A stretch of 28,470 nt of DNA. It comes from a virus. A program made the position numbers and the translations under genes. The notes beneath the pieces were generated by a model. That model worked only from the letters and a program-made list of their open reading frames with translations. It had not been told where the DNA came from and did not search any database. Where the stretch lies: positions 1 through 28,470 of IMG/VR virus record IMGVR_UViG_3300025326_000170. One strand, written 5' to 3'. Shown one piece after another: positions 22,808 to 28,470 of the stretch. Within the stretch, counting starts at the first letter, position 1; each line of letters opens with the position of its first letter.

Positions 22808-25344
22808 GTCGGCCGCCCGTCCCCAGACCCGCGCCGCCCCTCGAACATCTGCCGCCGTCGCCGCTGCTCGGCCCGGCGCCACGTCTTTGTCACCGGGGCG
22901 GCAAACGTATAGGCCAGCGCATCGCCATCGTCCGGCGACGCCACGCCGCGCTTCTGCATCGATTCCTTGCTTTCGATGAGCAGCCGATCCTGCTTGGTCA
23001 GATGATGCCCAGGCCCGGTCAAGTCCGTCGCCAGCCGCACGTCATCCGCCGGCACCGCTCCATGCCGCAGCCAGTCTTTCACCCGACTCCACATATACGC
23101 CCGCATGTTCGCGCACGTGTGATCGGGCGGATGCGTCGCCCCACCTCGCACCTCGGCCACCTGCTTGAACCCCATCGCCTGGAGCCGTTCCACATACGGC
23201 GCCCCAAACGCCGAGTCCACGAACATCATATCGACGCGCTTCAGCGGATCCCGCTCGCTCAACACCCCCGCCAAAATCGACAGGAACGCCGACCGGTCGT
23301 CCCGCGTCGCCTGGCCCGGCACCCGAATCGGTGGCAGCGTGCGCGCATCCGACCCGCGCCGGAACCGCACCACGTTCCACGCTGCCCCGCCATCACTCAC
23401 GTCCACCCCCGCAATCAGCGGCTCGTCCGGCAACACCACCGGGAGCGCCCGCTGCTGCGCCCCCCACACGAGATCCTGCCCGATGAACTGCAACTCGCTC
23501 GCCCTCGGCGGCAACCCCCGCACGCGCACCCGCACGAAATCCGAGTCCTCGCCATACTCCGCAATCCACTCCGCGATCAGCGCCTTGTTCGGCAGCCGAC
23601 AGTCACGCGCGTCAATGATCCGCGCCTGCCACTTGTCCCGACCCCGGCCGAAGCACGCCTCGTGAAACGCCCCCGTGTTTCGCGTCGGGTTGCCCGTCAC
23701 GATGATGAACGGCTCGCCGTCCGTCAGCCCGCCTTCCGCCACCTGCCACACCACCTCGGGGATCGAGCTCGCCTCGTCGAACAGGTACAGCGAACTGGAA
23801 TCCTTCGCGTGCTGCCCGGCGAACGCCTCGCTATTCTCCTCCGCGCACGTCTGTGGCGTCGTGAACCACGTCGCCCGATGCCCCTTCCGATACCAGATCG
23901 CCGAGTTCGCCTCAAACCAGTTCCTGACGAGCGAGAGTCCCAGCCACTCGCGGATGCCCGCCCAGAGCTTCCCCTGCAACTGCTCGTTGGTGTTCGACGT
24001 GACCGTCCCGCGGCAGCCTTGCCGCGTCGCCATGAGCCAAATCGCGATCCAGGCGGCCAAGACGGTGTTGTGCGTGACGATGAAGTCATTGGTGAGGTAA
24101 AGGCCGTCTGGTGCCGCGACCGTGATGCACCGACACTCCTCAGACCCGTCACGTTCGATCGTGTCCATCCATTTCGCCCGATACCGAGGCTCGAGATGAC
24201 GAGGCACCCGGTCGGCTTTACGCCTGATGTAGAAACATCGGAAGTCCGTCGGCATCGCAAGTGTCGCACGCCAACTCGGCCGACCGGCCAGTCGTTCGCC
24301 CCGTGCGCCTGGGTAGTGCGGATGCTTGATGGAGGGCTGAACCATCGCTTTCCCCCCCAGAGAACGCGCCAGCCAGACCACATCGTCGACAAGCCCACGA
24401 CTCGTCGAGCTAAAAATCACGCTGCCCTGTCGATCGCACTCGCCGTCGGTGTCGAGCAGCCCACGGAGCACCTCGGCACGCACCGCCGAGGGGGCCTCGC
24501 GGTAAGCCGTCGGTACAGCCTTCTGATAACTGTACGCGCTCAAGATGCCCAGGCCCCGGAGGCGAGCCTGTAGCCCAGGCACGCGCCAGCCCAGCCCATG
24601 CACCGGCCACGCGTCATCGCCGCACGCGCGAATGTGATCGATGATTTCTGAGTCCATGGTCGTAATGACCGCTGACTCTCGTCCGCCATCACCCAGCCAC
24701 ACCCCCAGCAGATACGGCGCCACCGGGAGAGACCGCGGCAGATACTCGACCGGCTTGGTGATCGGCACTTCCCATTGTCGCGCTCGCGCCTTGCCATTGG
24801 GTCGCTGCACCCCAGCCCGGCGTACCTCGTCGGTCGTGCGCAGCACCCAGGCGCCCGATTGCCGGCGTCGCTGCTGACGGCCTCGGACGAGCCACACATG
24901 CTCCCCGCACACGCGCGTCTCCGTCCGGTCGTCGAAGCGAACCCGATACACGGGCAGCACGCCGCGGTCATAGACCCCTACGATCGTCGTCGGCTGGCCG
25001 TCCGCGCCGAACACCTCATCCCCGACTGACAGATCACCCCATTGCCGGCGACCAGAGGGCGTGTCCAGCCACAGCGAAACCGGCTGCGCTTTCCCCGTCC
25101 CGTGGCCGCTCGAAATCGCGACCCGCACCGGCATCACCGACTGCCGGCCATCAAAGCCTCGCGCGTGAACCTGCCGCCCGATGTCCTCCAAGACCTCGGC
25201 CTGCCACTGATCCGGCCCCGCCTCGCCCTTGATCGGCCACGGATACATCGCCAGGGTGAACGCGAGCGGATCGTCGTAGTACCTCGCCACCTCGGCGTGG
25301 AGCTCGCGGTCGAAGTCTCGGTCCGTGGGCGTGGGAACGGTCAT
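22795..25344 (-). CDS. Terminase large subunit (TerL) interrupted by an intein
   Basis: An 849-aa precursor; removing the 341-aa intein (residues 86-426) leaves a 508-aa TerL, close to P22 gp2. TerL is the ATP motor and nuclease that packages DNA. Seen: N-terminal PDQWQAEVLEDIG; Walker A SSGHGTGK split from its Thr by the intein; adenine-side segment SNTNEQLQGKLWAGIREWLG; Walker B LYLFDEASSI; coupling motif IIVTGNPTR; nuclease acidic motifs IAGVDVSDGG, MMFVDSAFG and DDGDALAYTF. The ATG overlaps the methyltransferase stop as ATGA. The protein cannot work until the intein splices, because the Walker A lysine and threonine are separated. Family call is very strong. Confidence 0.95.
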   Translation of the reverse strand: MTVPTPTDRDFDRELHAEVARYYDDPLAFTLAMYPWPIKGEAGPDQWQAEVLEDIGRQVHARGFDGRQSVMPVRVAISSGHGTGKAQPVSLWLDTPSGRRQWGDLSVGDEVFGADGQPTTIVGVYDRGVLPVYRVRFDDRTETRVCGEHVWLVRGRQQRRRQSGAWVLRTTDEVRRAGVQRPNGKARARQWEVPITKPVEYLPRSLPVAPYLLGVWLGDGGRESAVITTMDSEIIDHIRACGDDAWPVHGLGWRVPGLQARLRGLGILSAYSYQKAVPTAYREAPSAVRAEVLRGLLDTDGECDRQGSVIFSSTSRGLVDDVVWLARSLGGKAMVQPSIKHPHYPGARGERLAGRPSWRATLAMPTDFRCFYIRRKADRVPRHLEPRYRAKWMDTIERDGSEECRCITVAAPDGLYLTNDFIVTHNTVLAAWIAIWLMATRQGCRGTVTSNTNEQLQGKLWAGIREWLGLSLVRNWFEANSAIWYRKGHRATWFTTPQTCAEENSEAFAGQHAKDSSSLYLFDEASSIPEVVWQVAEGGLTDGEPFIIVTGNPTRNTGAFHEACFGRGRDKWQARIIDARDCRLPNKALIAEWIAEYGEDSDFVRVRVRGLPPRASELQFIGQDLVWGAQQRALPVVLPDEPLIAGVDVSDGGAAWNVVRFRRGSDARTLPPIRVPGQATRDDRSAFLSILAGVLSERDPLKRVDMMFVDSAFGAPYVERLQAMGFKQVAEVRGGATHPPDHTCANMRAYMWSRVKDWLRHGAVPADDVRLATDLTGPGHHLTKQDRLLIESKESMQKRGVASPDDGDALAYTFAAPVTKTWRRAEQRRRRQMFEGRRGSGDGRPTWMG
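24067..25089 (-). mobile_element. Class 3-type intein with LAGLIDADG homing endonuclease in TerL
   Basis: A 341-aa protein intron between Lys85 and Thr427 of the TerL precursor. The first residue is Ala (AQPVSLWLDTPSGRRQWGDL) instead of Cys or Ser, so normal class 1 splicing is not possible. Block B holds CGEHVW, with Trp151 two residues after the block B His149; block F has Cys406 in CRCITVAAPDG; block G is FIVTHN with Thr424 before His-Asn and Thr as +1. These three residues (Trp, Cys, Thr) are the class 3 signature described for phage-related inteins. Two LAGLIDADG-type motifs, LLGVWLGDG and LRGLLDTDG, each keep their Asp, so the endonuclease looks intact and could drive homing into intein-free TerL genes. 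Confidence 0.9.
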
Positions 25345-26465
25345 GGTGTCCGCCGCATAAACAGCACCGTCTCGAAATCAATCGGCGGCGAGCCCTTGGA
25401 TTCAGCCAGCCGGCGGAAGAACGATTTCCTGGCCCGCTTCGTCACCCGCTCACCGTCCCACAGGTGCGGCACGCGCTCCTCGACCACGAGCATCGCATGG
25501 ACTTCTTTGACCAGCTCGAAGCCGCAGGCCTCGCAGAGCTTCCGCCAGTCACCGGGAAAGTCCACGATCTGCTTGTCGCGGACGAAGGCTTTTACGACCC
25601 AAACGGCGAGGCCGCCGGGCTTGAGGATGGCGTGGGACTCGCGGACGATCTTCGCTGACTCAGTCCAGAAGGTCGGGTACTCTGTCTCGATTGCTGATTC
25701 AGGCGCATCCGCGAACGCGCCATTCGGCAGCCGCGCCAGTTGGCCCGCGCTCTTGCCGTAGCCAGCAGTTTCCTTAGTCGGCGAACCGCCTCCGCGCTGC
25801 CCGCGCCTGTTCGTGTTCCATGCGCCTGTCTGGTCGGTGTGATGGCCGCCGCTGATGTACGGCGGACTCGACACCACGGCCGCCACGTCGCCCGCCTTCA
25901 TTGCACCGAGCTGGCCGGAGGAAGTGCCGTAACCTCCGGCACGCGCCTGAGAGTTCGGCCCACCGAAGCGGCTTCCGATGCGCGTCCGAGCCATATCAAT
26001 GCCATTGCGCGCGTTCACGGTGTCAGCCTCGTACGGCGGGCTGCTCACGACCGCCTCCGCCAGCGCCGGCCCGATGCACGCCCGCAGCCGCCGGCTGTCG
26101 CCCTCCACCATCACCGGCTGCGGCCGCCCCATCGCCGCCCACGTCGCCGCGTGCGCCTTGTTGTTCGCCCGCGCCAGCGCCACAAACCGCGGCTCCAGCT
26201 CGCACCCGATGAAAAGGCAGCCTCGCGACGCCGCCTCGATTCCGGTCGTGCCGATTCCAGCAAACGGATCCACGACAAGATCGCCCCGCTTGAGCGCGTC
26301 CATAACGAACAGCTGGTCGAAGATCCGCACCAGCAGGCCGCGGCTCATTTTTGCTGGGTGACTGAAACTCTCAGCCGTGATCAGCCCGGCCCAGCCGTCG
26401 TCGTAGCAGCCGGCCCAGGTTTCAGCCTGACCCGCACAGCGAAAGTCCCGATCCCCGCTCCGCAC
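25341..26465 (-). CDS. DNA methyltransferase with repeated SPPY motifs
   Basis: A 374-aa amino-methyltransferase that would add methyl groups to adenine N6 or cytosine N4 in DNA. The GTG at 26465 is chosen because GGGGAGG lies just upstream; a much longer open frame above it runs over other genes. Seen: SFSHPAKMSRGLL (residues 34-45, motif X-like), VVDPFAGIGTTGIEAASRG (64-82, AdoMet motif I), CELEPRF (88-94, motif II), then SSPPY at 141-145 and again at 199-203 (motif IV). After each SPPY comes a GYG-x-S-x-GQL segment, so the catalytic region looks tandemly repeated, with a third decayed unit near 236-250. The order X, I, IV is gamma-like. It overlaps TerL as ATGA. Likely role is protecting phage DNA from host restriction; specificity unknown. 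Confidence 0.85.
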   Translation of the reverse strand: MRSGDRDFRCAGQAETWAGCYDDGWAGLITAESFSHPAKMSRGLLVRIFDQLFVMDALKRGDLVVDPFAGIGTTGIEAASRGCLFIGCELEPRFVALARANNKAHAATWAAMGRPQPVMVEGDSRRLRACIGPALAEAVVSSPPYEADTVNARNGIDMARTRIGSRFGGPNSQARAGGYGTSSGQLGAMKAGDVAAVVSSPPYISGGHHTDQTGAWNTNRRGQRGGGSPTKETAGYGKSAGQLARLPNGAFADAPESAIETEYPTFWTESAKIVRESHAILKPGGLAVWVVKAFVRDKQIVDFPGDWRKLCEACGFELVKEVHAMLVVEERVPHLWDGERVTKRARKSFFRRLAESKGSPPIDFETVLFMRRTP

Positions 26466-26498
26466 CTTCGCCTCCCCGTAAGTCAGTGATGATAGCGA

Positions 26499-26531
26499 GG
26501 CGAAAGGCCCGCCAAGACCCCCGCTTTCGCC
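26499..26531. promoter_or_regulatory. Inverted repeat upstream of the methyltransferase
   Basis: GGCGAAAG at 26499-26506 and CTTTCGCC at 26524-26531 form an 8-bp perfect stem with a 17-nt loop in the 94-nt gap before the methyltransferase GTG. The rest of the gap has CGGAT three times (26537-26553). It may be a binding site or an mRNA hairpin; no T run follows, so termination is unlikely. Confidence 0.4.
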
Positions 26532-26559
26532 CCGCACGGATCGGATAACGGATCTTGCG

Positions 26560-26790
26560 TTAACCTCTGTCTTCGAGCGCGCGGAGCTGCTGCCCCACCT
26601 CCGCCAGGACCGCCTCCCGGTCCACCTCGCCCCAGTCCGCCCGGCCCGGCATCGCGGCCAGATACGCTCGCAGTATCTGACGTCGCCGGGCCGTGTCCAT
26701 CCTGGGCCGGCGCTCGTGGCAGTGCCAGCCCCCGAGTCCGCGCACGTAGTCGCACTCGTCGGCCGTCGTCCATTGGAAGTAGCGGTCCAT
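26560..26790 (-). CDS. Hypothetical 76-aa phage protein
   Basis: A small soluble protein with ATG at 26790 and GGGAGGGG about 8 nt upstream, 3 nt after the stop of the ribbon-helix-helix gene. It begins MDRYFQWTTADECDYVRGLG and continues with a helical half, RRRQILRAYLAAMPGRADWG, then VDREAVLAEVGQQLRALED. Proteins of this type (Trp/Tyr-rich start with E-C-x-Y-V-R, then R-x-x-x-L-x-x-Y-L and R-x-D-W-G) appear beside terminase genes in phages, from memory, with no known function. Existence is well supported by start signal and spacing. Confidence 0.6.
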   Translation of the reverse strand: MDRYFQWTTADECDYVRGLGGWHCHERRPRMDTARRRQILRAYLAAMPGRADWGEVDREAVLAEVGQQLRALEDRG

Positions 26791-26793
26791 TGT

Positions 26794-27126
26794 TCACCCC
26801 TCCCGAAACCGCCTGCACACGCAGCCGGCCAGACACCCCCGCGCCCAGTGCTGGCTCTCCTGATGCCCGCACCGCGCGCACACCGGCGCCGCCGCCGACA
26901 CCGGCTCAGGCACACGCTCGGGCACAGGTCGCGAGTCTGGTGCGCGCCGCGTCGGTGGAACTCGCCGCACCGCCGGGACAGGTCGAACCGCTTCCCCTAG
27001 CACCGCCCGCGCGCCACGCTCGAGGAGCGCCGTCACCGTCACACCCTCGCTCTCAGCCTGCGCCCGCAACCGCTCGAGCAACCCCGCGTCCAGCCGCACC
27101 TGATACGGCACCTTGGCCATGTCCAT
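26794..27126 (-). CDS. Ribbon-helix-helix protein with C-terminal zinc motif
   Basis: A 110-aa protein. The N-terminal part, YQVRLDAGLLERLRAQAESE then TVTALLERGARAVL, is a ribbon-helix-helix fold of the Arc/CopG kind, which binds DNA as dimers at paired sites. A Pro/Arg-rich linker follows (about residues 45-78). The C-terminus has CARCGHQESQHWARGCLAGC and a further C-x-x-F, a zinc-binding pattern C-x-x-C-G-H ... H ... C-x-x-x-C-x-C frequent in small actinobacterial proteins. Start may be ATG 27126 or ATG 27120; the second fits a leaderless message from the -10 box at 27128-27133. Paired GTATGGAC sites flank its own promoter, suggesting self-regulation. Confidence 0.75.
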   Translation of the reverse strand: MDMAKVPYQVRLDAGLLERLRAQAESEGVTVTALLERGARAVLGEAVRPVPAVRRVPPTRRAPDSRPVPERVPEPVSAAAPVCARCGHQESQHWARGCLAGCVCRRFREG

Positions 27127-27156
27127 ACGTATACACGCTCAGCAACGTCCATACAA
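27121..27156 (-). promoter_or_regulatory. Candidate promoter with two direct repeats for the RHH gene
   Basis: On the minus strand a -35-like TTGTAT (27156-27151), 17 nt of spacer and a -10-like TATACG (27133-27128). The 8-mer GTATGGAC occurs twice, at 27154-27147 overlapping the -35 and 27128-27121 over the expected start of transcription. RHH repressors bind such paired sites, so this is a plausible operator. The distance from the -10 to ATG 27120 would give a message with no leader. Confidence 0.4.
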
Positions 27157-27177
27157 CCGGAAACCGTACACACACGG

Positions 27178-27870
27178 CTAGCCGTCGCCCTTGCTAGCTT
27201 CCTTGACGCTGCTAGCATCCGCCGGCAAGGCCCGCCCCTCGCGGGCCGCCTTCATCGCCGCCACACGCTGCCGCCCCGCGTCCAGAAGCGCCAGTAGTTC
27301 ACCGCCCGCTTCGAGCGTGATCGTCTCGTCCAGCAGCTTGAAATGCCGCGCCAGCATGCCCAAAGCCTCAGCTTTGCCCTGATACCGCACCTTATGTAAT
27401 TCCTCGGTGTGGCCGTCGCCACTGACGAGGTTCACGCGCACGACGTCATGGCCTGTGAGGGCGGCTCTGGCGTGAGGTGGCATCAAATGAATGGGCAAGA
27501 GCTTGCCGTCTGGGCCGTGGAGGGTAGCGGGGTCGAGATAGGCGAGCCGGGCGAGTTCTTGAATGGTGCGCTTGGCGCTTGCTTCGACTTCGGCCAGCAT
27601 GGGGCCGGCGAGTTCCTGTAATGCTTGCCGCACCTTGGGCCGGTCGAGCACGAGGTACGCCGCACGCGCTTCGAGGCCGGCTGCACGCCCAGCCCGAGCC
27701 ACGTGGGGATCGCGGGCGAAGTGCCTCACGAAAGCCTGATGCCGTGGAGACAGGCTGTCGAGCGTGGGTGTCGGCCACGGACGCTGTGTCTGGTAGGGCT
27801 TCCGCGGCTGCAACGCCAGCGGCTGCTTGCGGCGTGACGGCTTCGAGGGCTTGGGCTTGGGCTTCTTCAT
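27178..27870 (-). CDS. Terminase small subunit (TerS)
   Basis: A 230-aa DNA-recognition partner of TerL that selects the packaging site. The N-terminus is basic and Pro/Lys-rich (KKPKPKPSKPSRRKQPLAL). Residues about 37-75 hold the family's helix-turn-helix part, LDSLSPRHQAFVRHFARDP followed by HVARAGRAAGLEARAAY, the usual L-T-x-x-Q-x-x-F-V-x-x-Y start of the Terminase_2 group. A helical oligomerisation part with PMLAEVEASAKRTIQELARL follows, then strands with DVVRVNLVSGDG and RYQGKAEALGMLARHFKLL, and a charged C-terminal tail. It is the first gene of the late block and its ATG lies 6 nt from a -10-like TATACT, with no clear ribosome site. Confidence 0.8.
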   Translation of the reverse strand: MKKPKPKPSKPSRRKQPLALQPRKPYQTQRPWPTPTLDSLSPRHQAFVRHFARDPHVARAGRAAGLEARAAYLVLDRPKVRQALQELAGPMLAEVEASAKRTIQELARLAYLDPATLHGPDGKLLPIHLMPPHARAALTGHDVVRVNLVSGDGHTEELHKVRYQGKAEALGMLARHFKLLDETITLEAGGELLALLDAGRQRVAAMKAAREGRALPADASSVKEASKGDG

Positions 27871-27876
27871 GCCGCC

Positions 27877-27903
27877 AGTATAAACCGGGCTGATTGATGA
27901 CTA
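27877..27903 (-). promoter_or_regulatory. Candidate leaderless promoter of TerS
   Basis: Minus-strand TATACT (27882-27877) matches the -10 consensus at 5 of 6 and lies 6 nt before the TerS ATG at 27870. A TAGTCA at 27903-27898, 15 nt upstream, is a poor -35. Transcription would start at or next to the ATG. No Shine-Dalgarno is visible before this ATG, which fits a leaderless message. Confidence 0.35.
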
Positions 27904-27904
27904 C

Positions 27905-27933
27905 TTGACAAGTGCTGCCGACACCTGTATGAT
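27905..27933 (+). promoter_or_regulatory. Sigma70-type promoter for the rightward genes
   Basis: TTGACA at 27905-27910 is a perfect -35 and TATGAT at 27928-27933 a 5/6 -10, with exactly 17 nt between. It points away from the late block. Transcription would start near 27940, just before the AGGAGG (27942-27947) of the 58-aa gene. This is the best promoter in the window and suggests early or constitutive expression by host polymerase. Confidence 0.85.
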
Positions 27934-27957
27934 CTGACCCCAGGAGGACACCACGCC

Positions 27958-28134
27958 ATGCGAATCCAGACCGAAGCAGACCGTTTCATCGCCGCCGCGA
28001 AACGGCTCCGGAAGAGCCGAGGCGGCCGACCGCTGGCCCGCCTCGAAGGCGACCGGATCGTGTTCGAGTACCCCGACGGCACGCGGACAATCGCGGGCGT
28101 CACCGTGACGGCTTCACAGGAGGGACACCGATGA
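27958..28134 (+). CDS. Hypothetical 58-aa early protein
   Basis: A short gene behind the strong promoter, with AGGAGG 10 nt upstream of the ATG at 27958. The protein begins MRIQTEADRFIAAAKRLRKS (basic helix), then RPLARLEGDRIVFEYPDGTR with two strands and a short tail, GVTVTASQEGHR. No family recognised; the size and basic helix suggest a DNA- or protein-binding early regulator. Its TGA overlaps the next ATG as ATGA, so the two genes are coupled. Confidence 0.65.
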   Translation: MRIQTEADRFIAAAKRLRKSRGGRPLARLEGDRIVFEYPDGTRTIAGVTVTASQEGHR

Positions 28135-28464
28135 ACAGCAACGAATCGAACGGAAGCGGCATCGCGGTCAAGATCATCCCCAACGACAAGGGCAACCCGC
28201 CCGGCAAGCTGGCGGATGCGGAGTTGCACTTTACCCTCCGGCCCGTTGGCTGACCTGAAGCTGATCGGCTTCGGAATCTGGGAGCGGAGGATCAACGGCG
28301 GACGCAACGTGACCTTTCCCGCGCGGCAGTATTCGGTCAACGGCGAGCGGCGCTCGTTCGTGCTCCTCCGGCCAGTGACCGACACGGCGGCCCAGGACCG
28401 GATCCGTGATTTCATCCTCGCCGCGTATGCGACCGAGGAGACGGCAGCGCAAGTCGAGGCATAA
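28131..28464 (+). pseudogene. SpoVG-like gene split by a one-base frameshift
   Basis: From ATG 28131 the frame gives KIIPNDKGNPPGKLADAELH and then FT, and stops at 28253 after 40 aa. From about 28237 the next frame continues with SGPLADLKLIGFGIWERR, NVTFPARQYSVNGERRSFVL and DRIRDFILAAYATEE to a TAA at 28464. Joined at the CCC run 28234-28236 by skipping one base, the product is about 110 aa with a single fold. The strand pattern and closing helix resemble SpoVG-type proteins, small nucleic-acid binding regulators; this likeness is by eye. Either the gene is broken, or there is a sequencing error, or a +1 shift is used. The downstream half also has its own ATG at 28216, but without a ribosome site. 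Confidence 0.6.
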
Positions 28465-28470
28465 GGGGGG

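Noticed and set aside
22696-24573. Long plus-strand reading frame (625 aa) antisense to TerL
   Set aside because: Composition is Arg/Pro/His-rich and low in normal domains; TerL motifs on the other strand explain the DNA. High GC leaves long antisense frames open.
26466-26915. Upstream extension of the methyltransferase to 524 aa
   Set aside because: It runs across the 76-aa and RHH genes; the GTG at 26465 has a strong ribosome site.
1-28470. tRNA genes, CRISPR array, integrase, endolysin
   Set aside because: None seen: no cloverleaf, no regular spaced repeats, no tyrosine or serine recombinase motif, no lysozyme or amidase motif in any convincing gene.

Overview
The window looks like part of the genome (or prophage) of a short-tailed, P22-like tailed phage. 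The DNA is GC-rich and genes are tightly packed, with many ATGA, GTGA or TGATG start/stop overlaps. The host cannot be named from the sequence. High GC, several GTG starts and two promoter-like -10 boxes lying 6-7 nt before ATG suggest a GC-rich bacterium, but this is inference.

Layout: nearly everything from 27870 down to 353 is one minus-strand late (packaging and virion) block. In transcription order it holds: small terminase subunit; a ribbon-helix-helix/zinc-motif protein; a 76-aa protein; a DNA methyltransferase; large terminase interrupted by an intein with a homing endonuclease; a run of small genes (winged-helix protein, zinc-ribbon protein, 59-aa and 90-aa proteins, 156-aa protein, 61-aa two-helix membrane protein); portal; scaffold; coat; two paralogous proteins with signal peptides; a 71-aa protein; P22 gp4-like tail accessory factor; P22 gp10-like DNA-stabilisation protein; a 170-aa beta-rich protein; a GNAT acetyltransferase; and four probable ejection proteins ending in a 2141-aa giant with an HEXXH motif. 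At the right end a strong sigma70-type promoter drives plus-strand genes away from the late block: a 58-aa protein and a frameshifted SpoVG-like gene. At the left edge a truncated HNH-type endonuclease converges on the late block.

How the genes work together: the terminase pair cuts and pumps DNA through the portal into a shell built from coat on scaffold. The gp4-like and gp10-like proteins plug the portal and form the short tail base. The four downstream proteins have the features of internal/ejection proteins that pass into the cell with the genome. The methyltransferase probably modifies the DNA.

Most notable points: (1) the intein sits in the Walker A loop of TerL and has Ala at position 1 with the Trp/Cys/Thr signature of class 3 inteins; (2) coat and the two genes after it all start with signal-peptide or membrane-anchor segments, unusual for virion proteins; (3) an identical 16-bp GC-rich palindrome occurs three times, plus a 15/16 copy, in unrelated contexts; (4) the portal carries two DnaJ-type CPxCxG zinc motifs; (5) a one-base frameshift splits the SpoVG-like gene. 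No tRNA, CRISPR array, integrase, recognisable endolysin or tail fibre was found.
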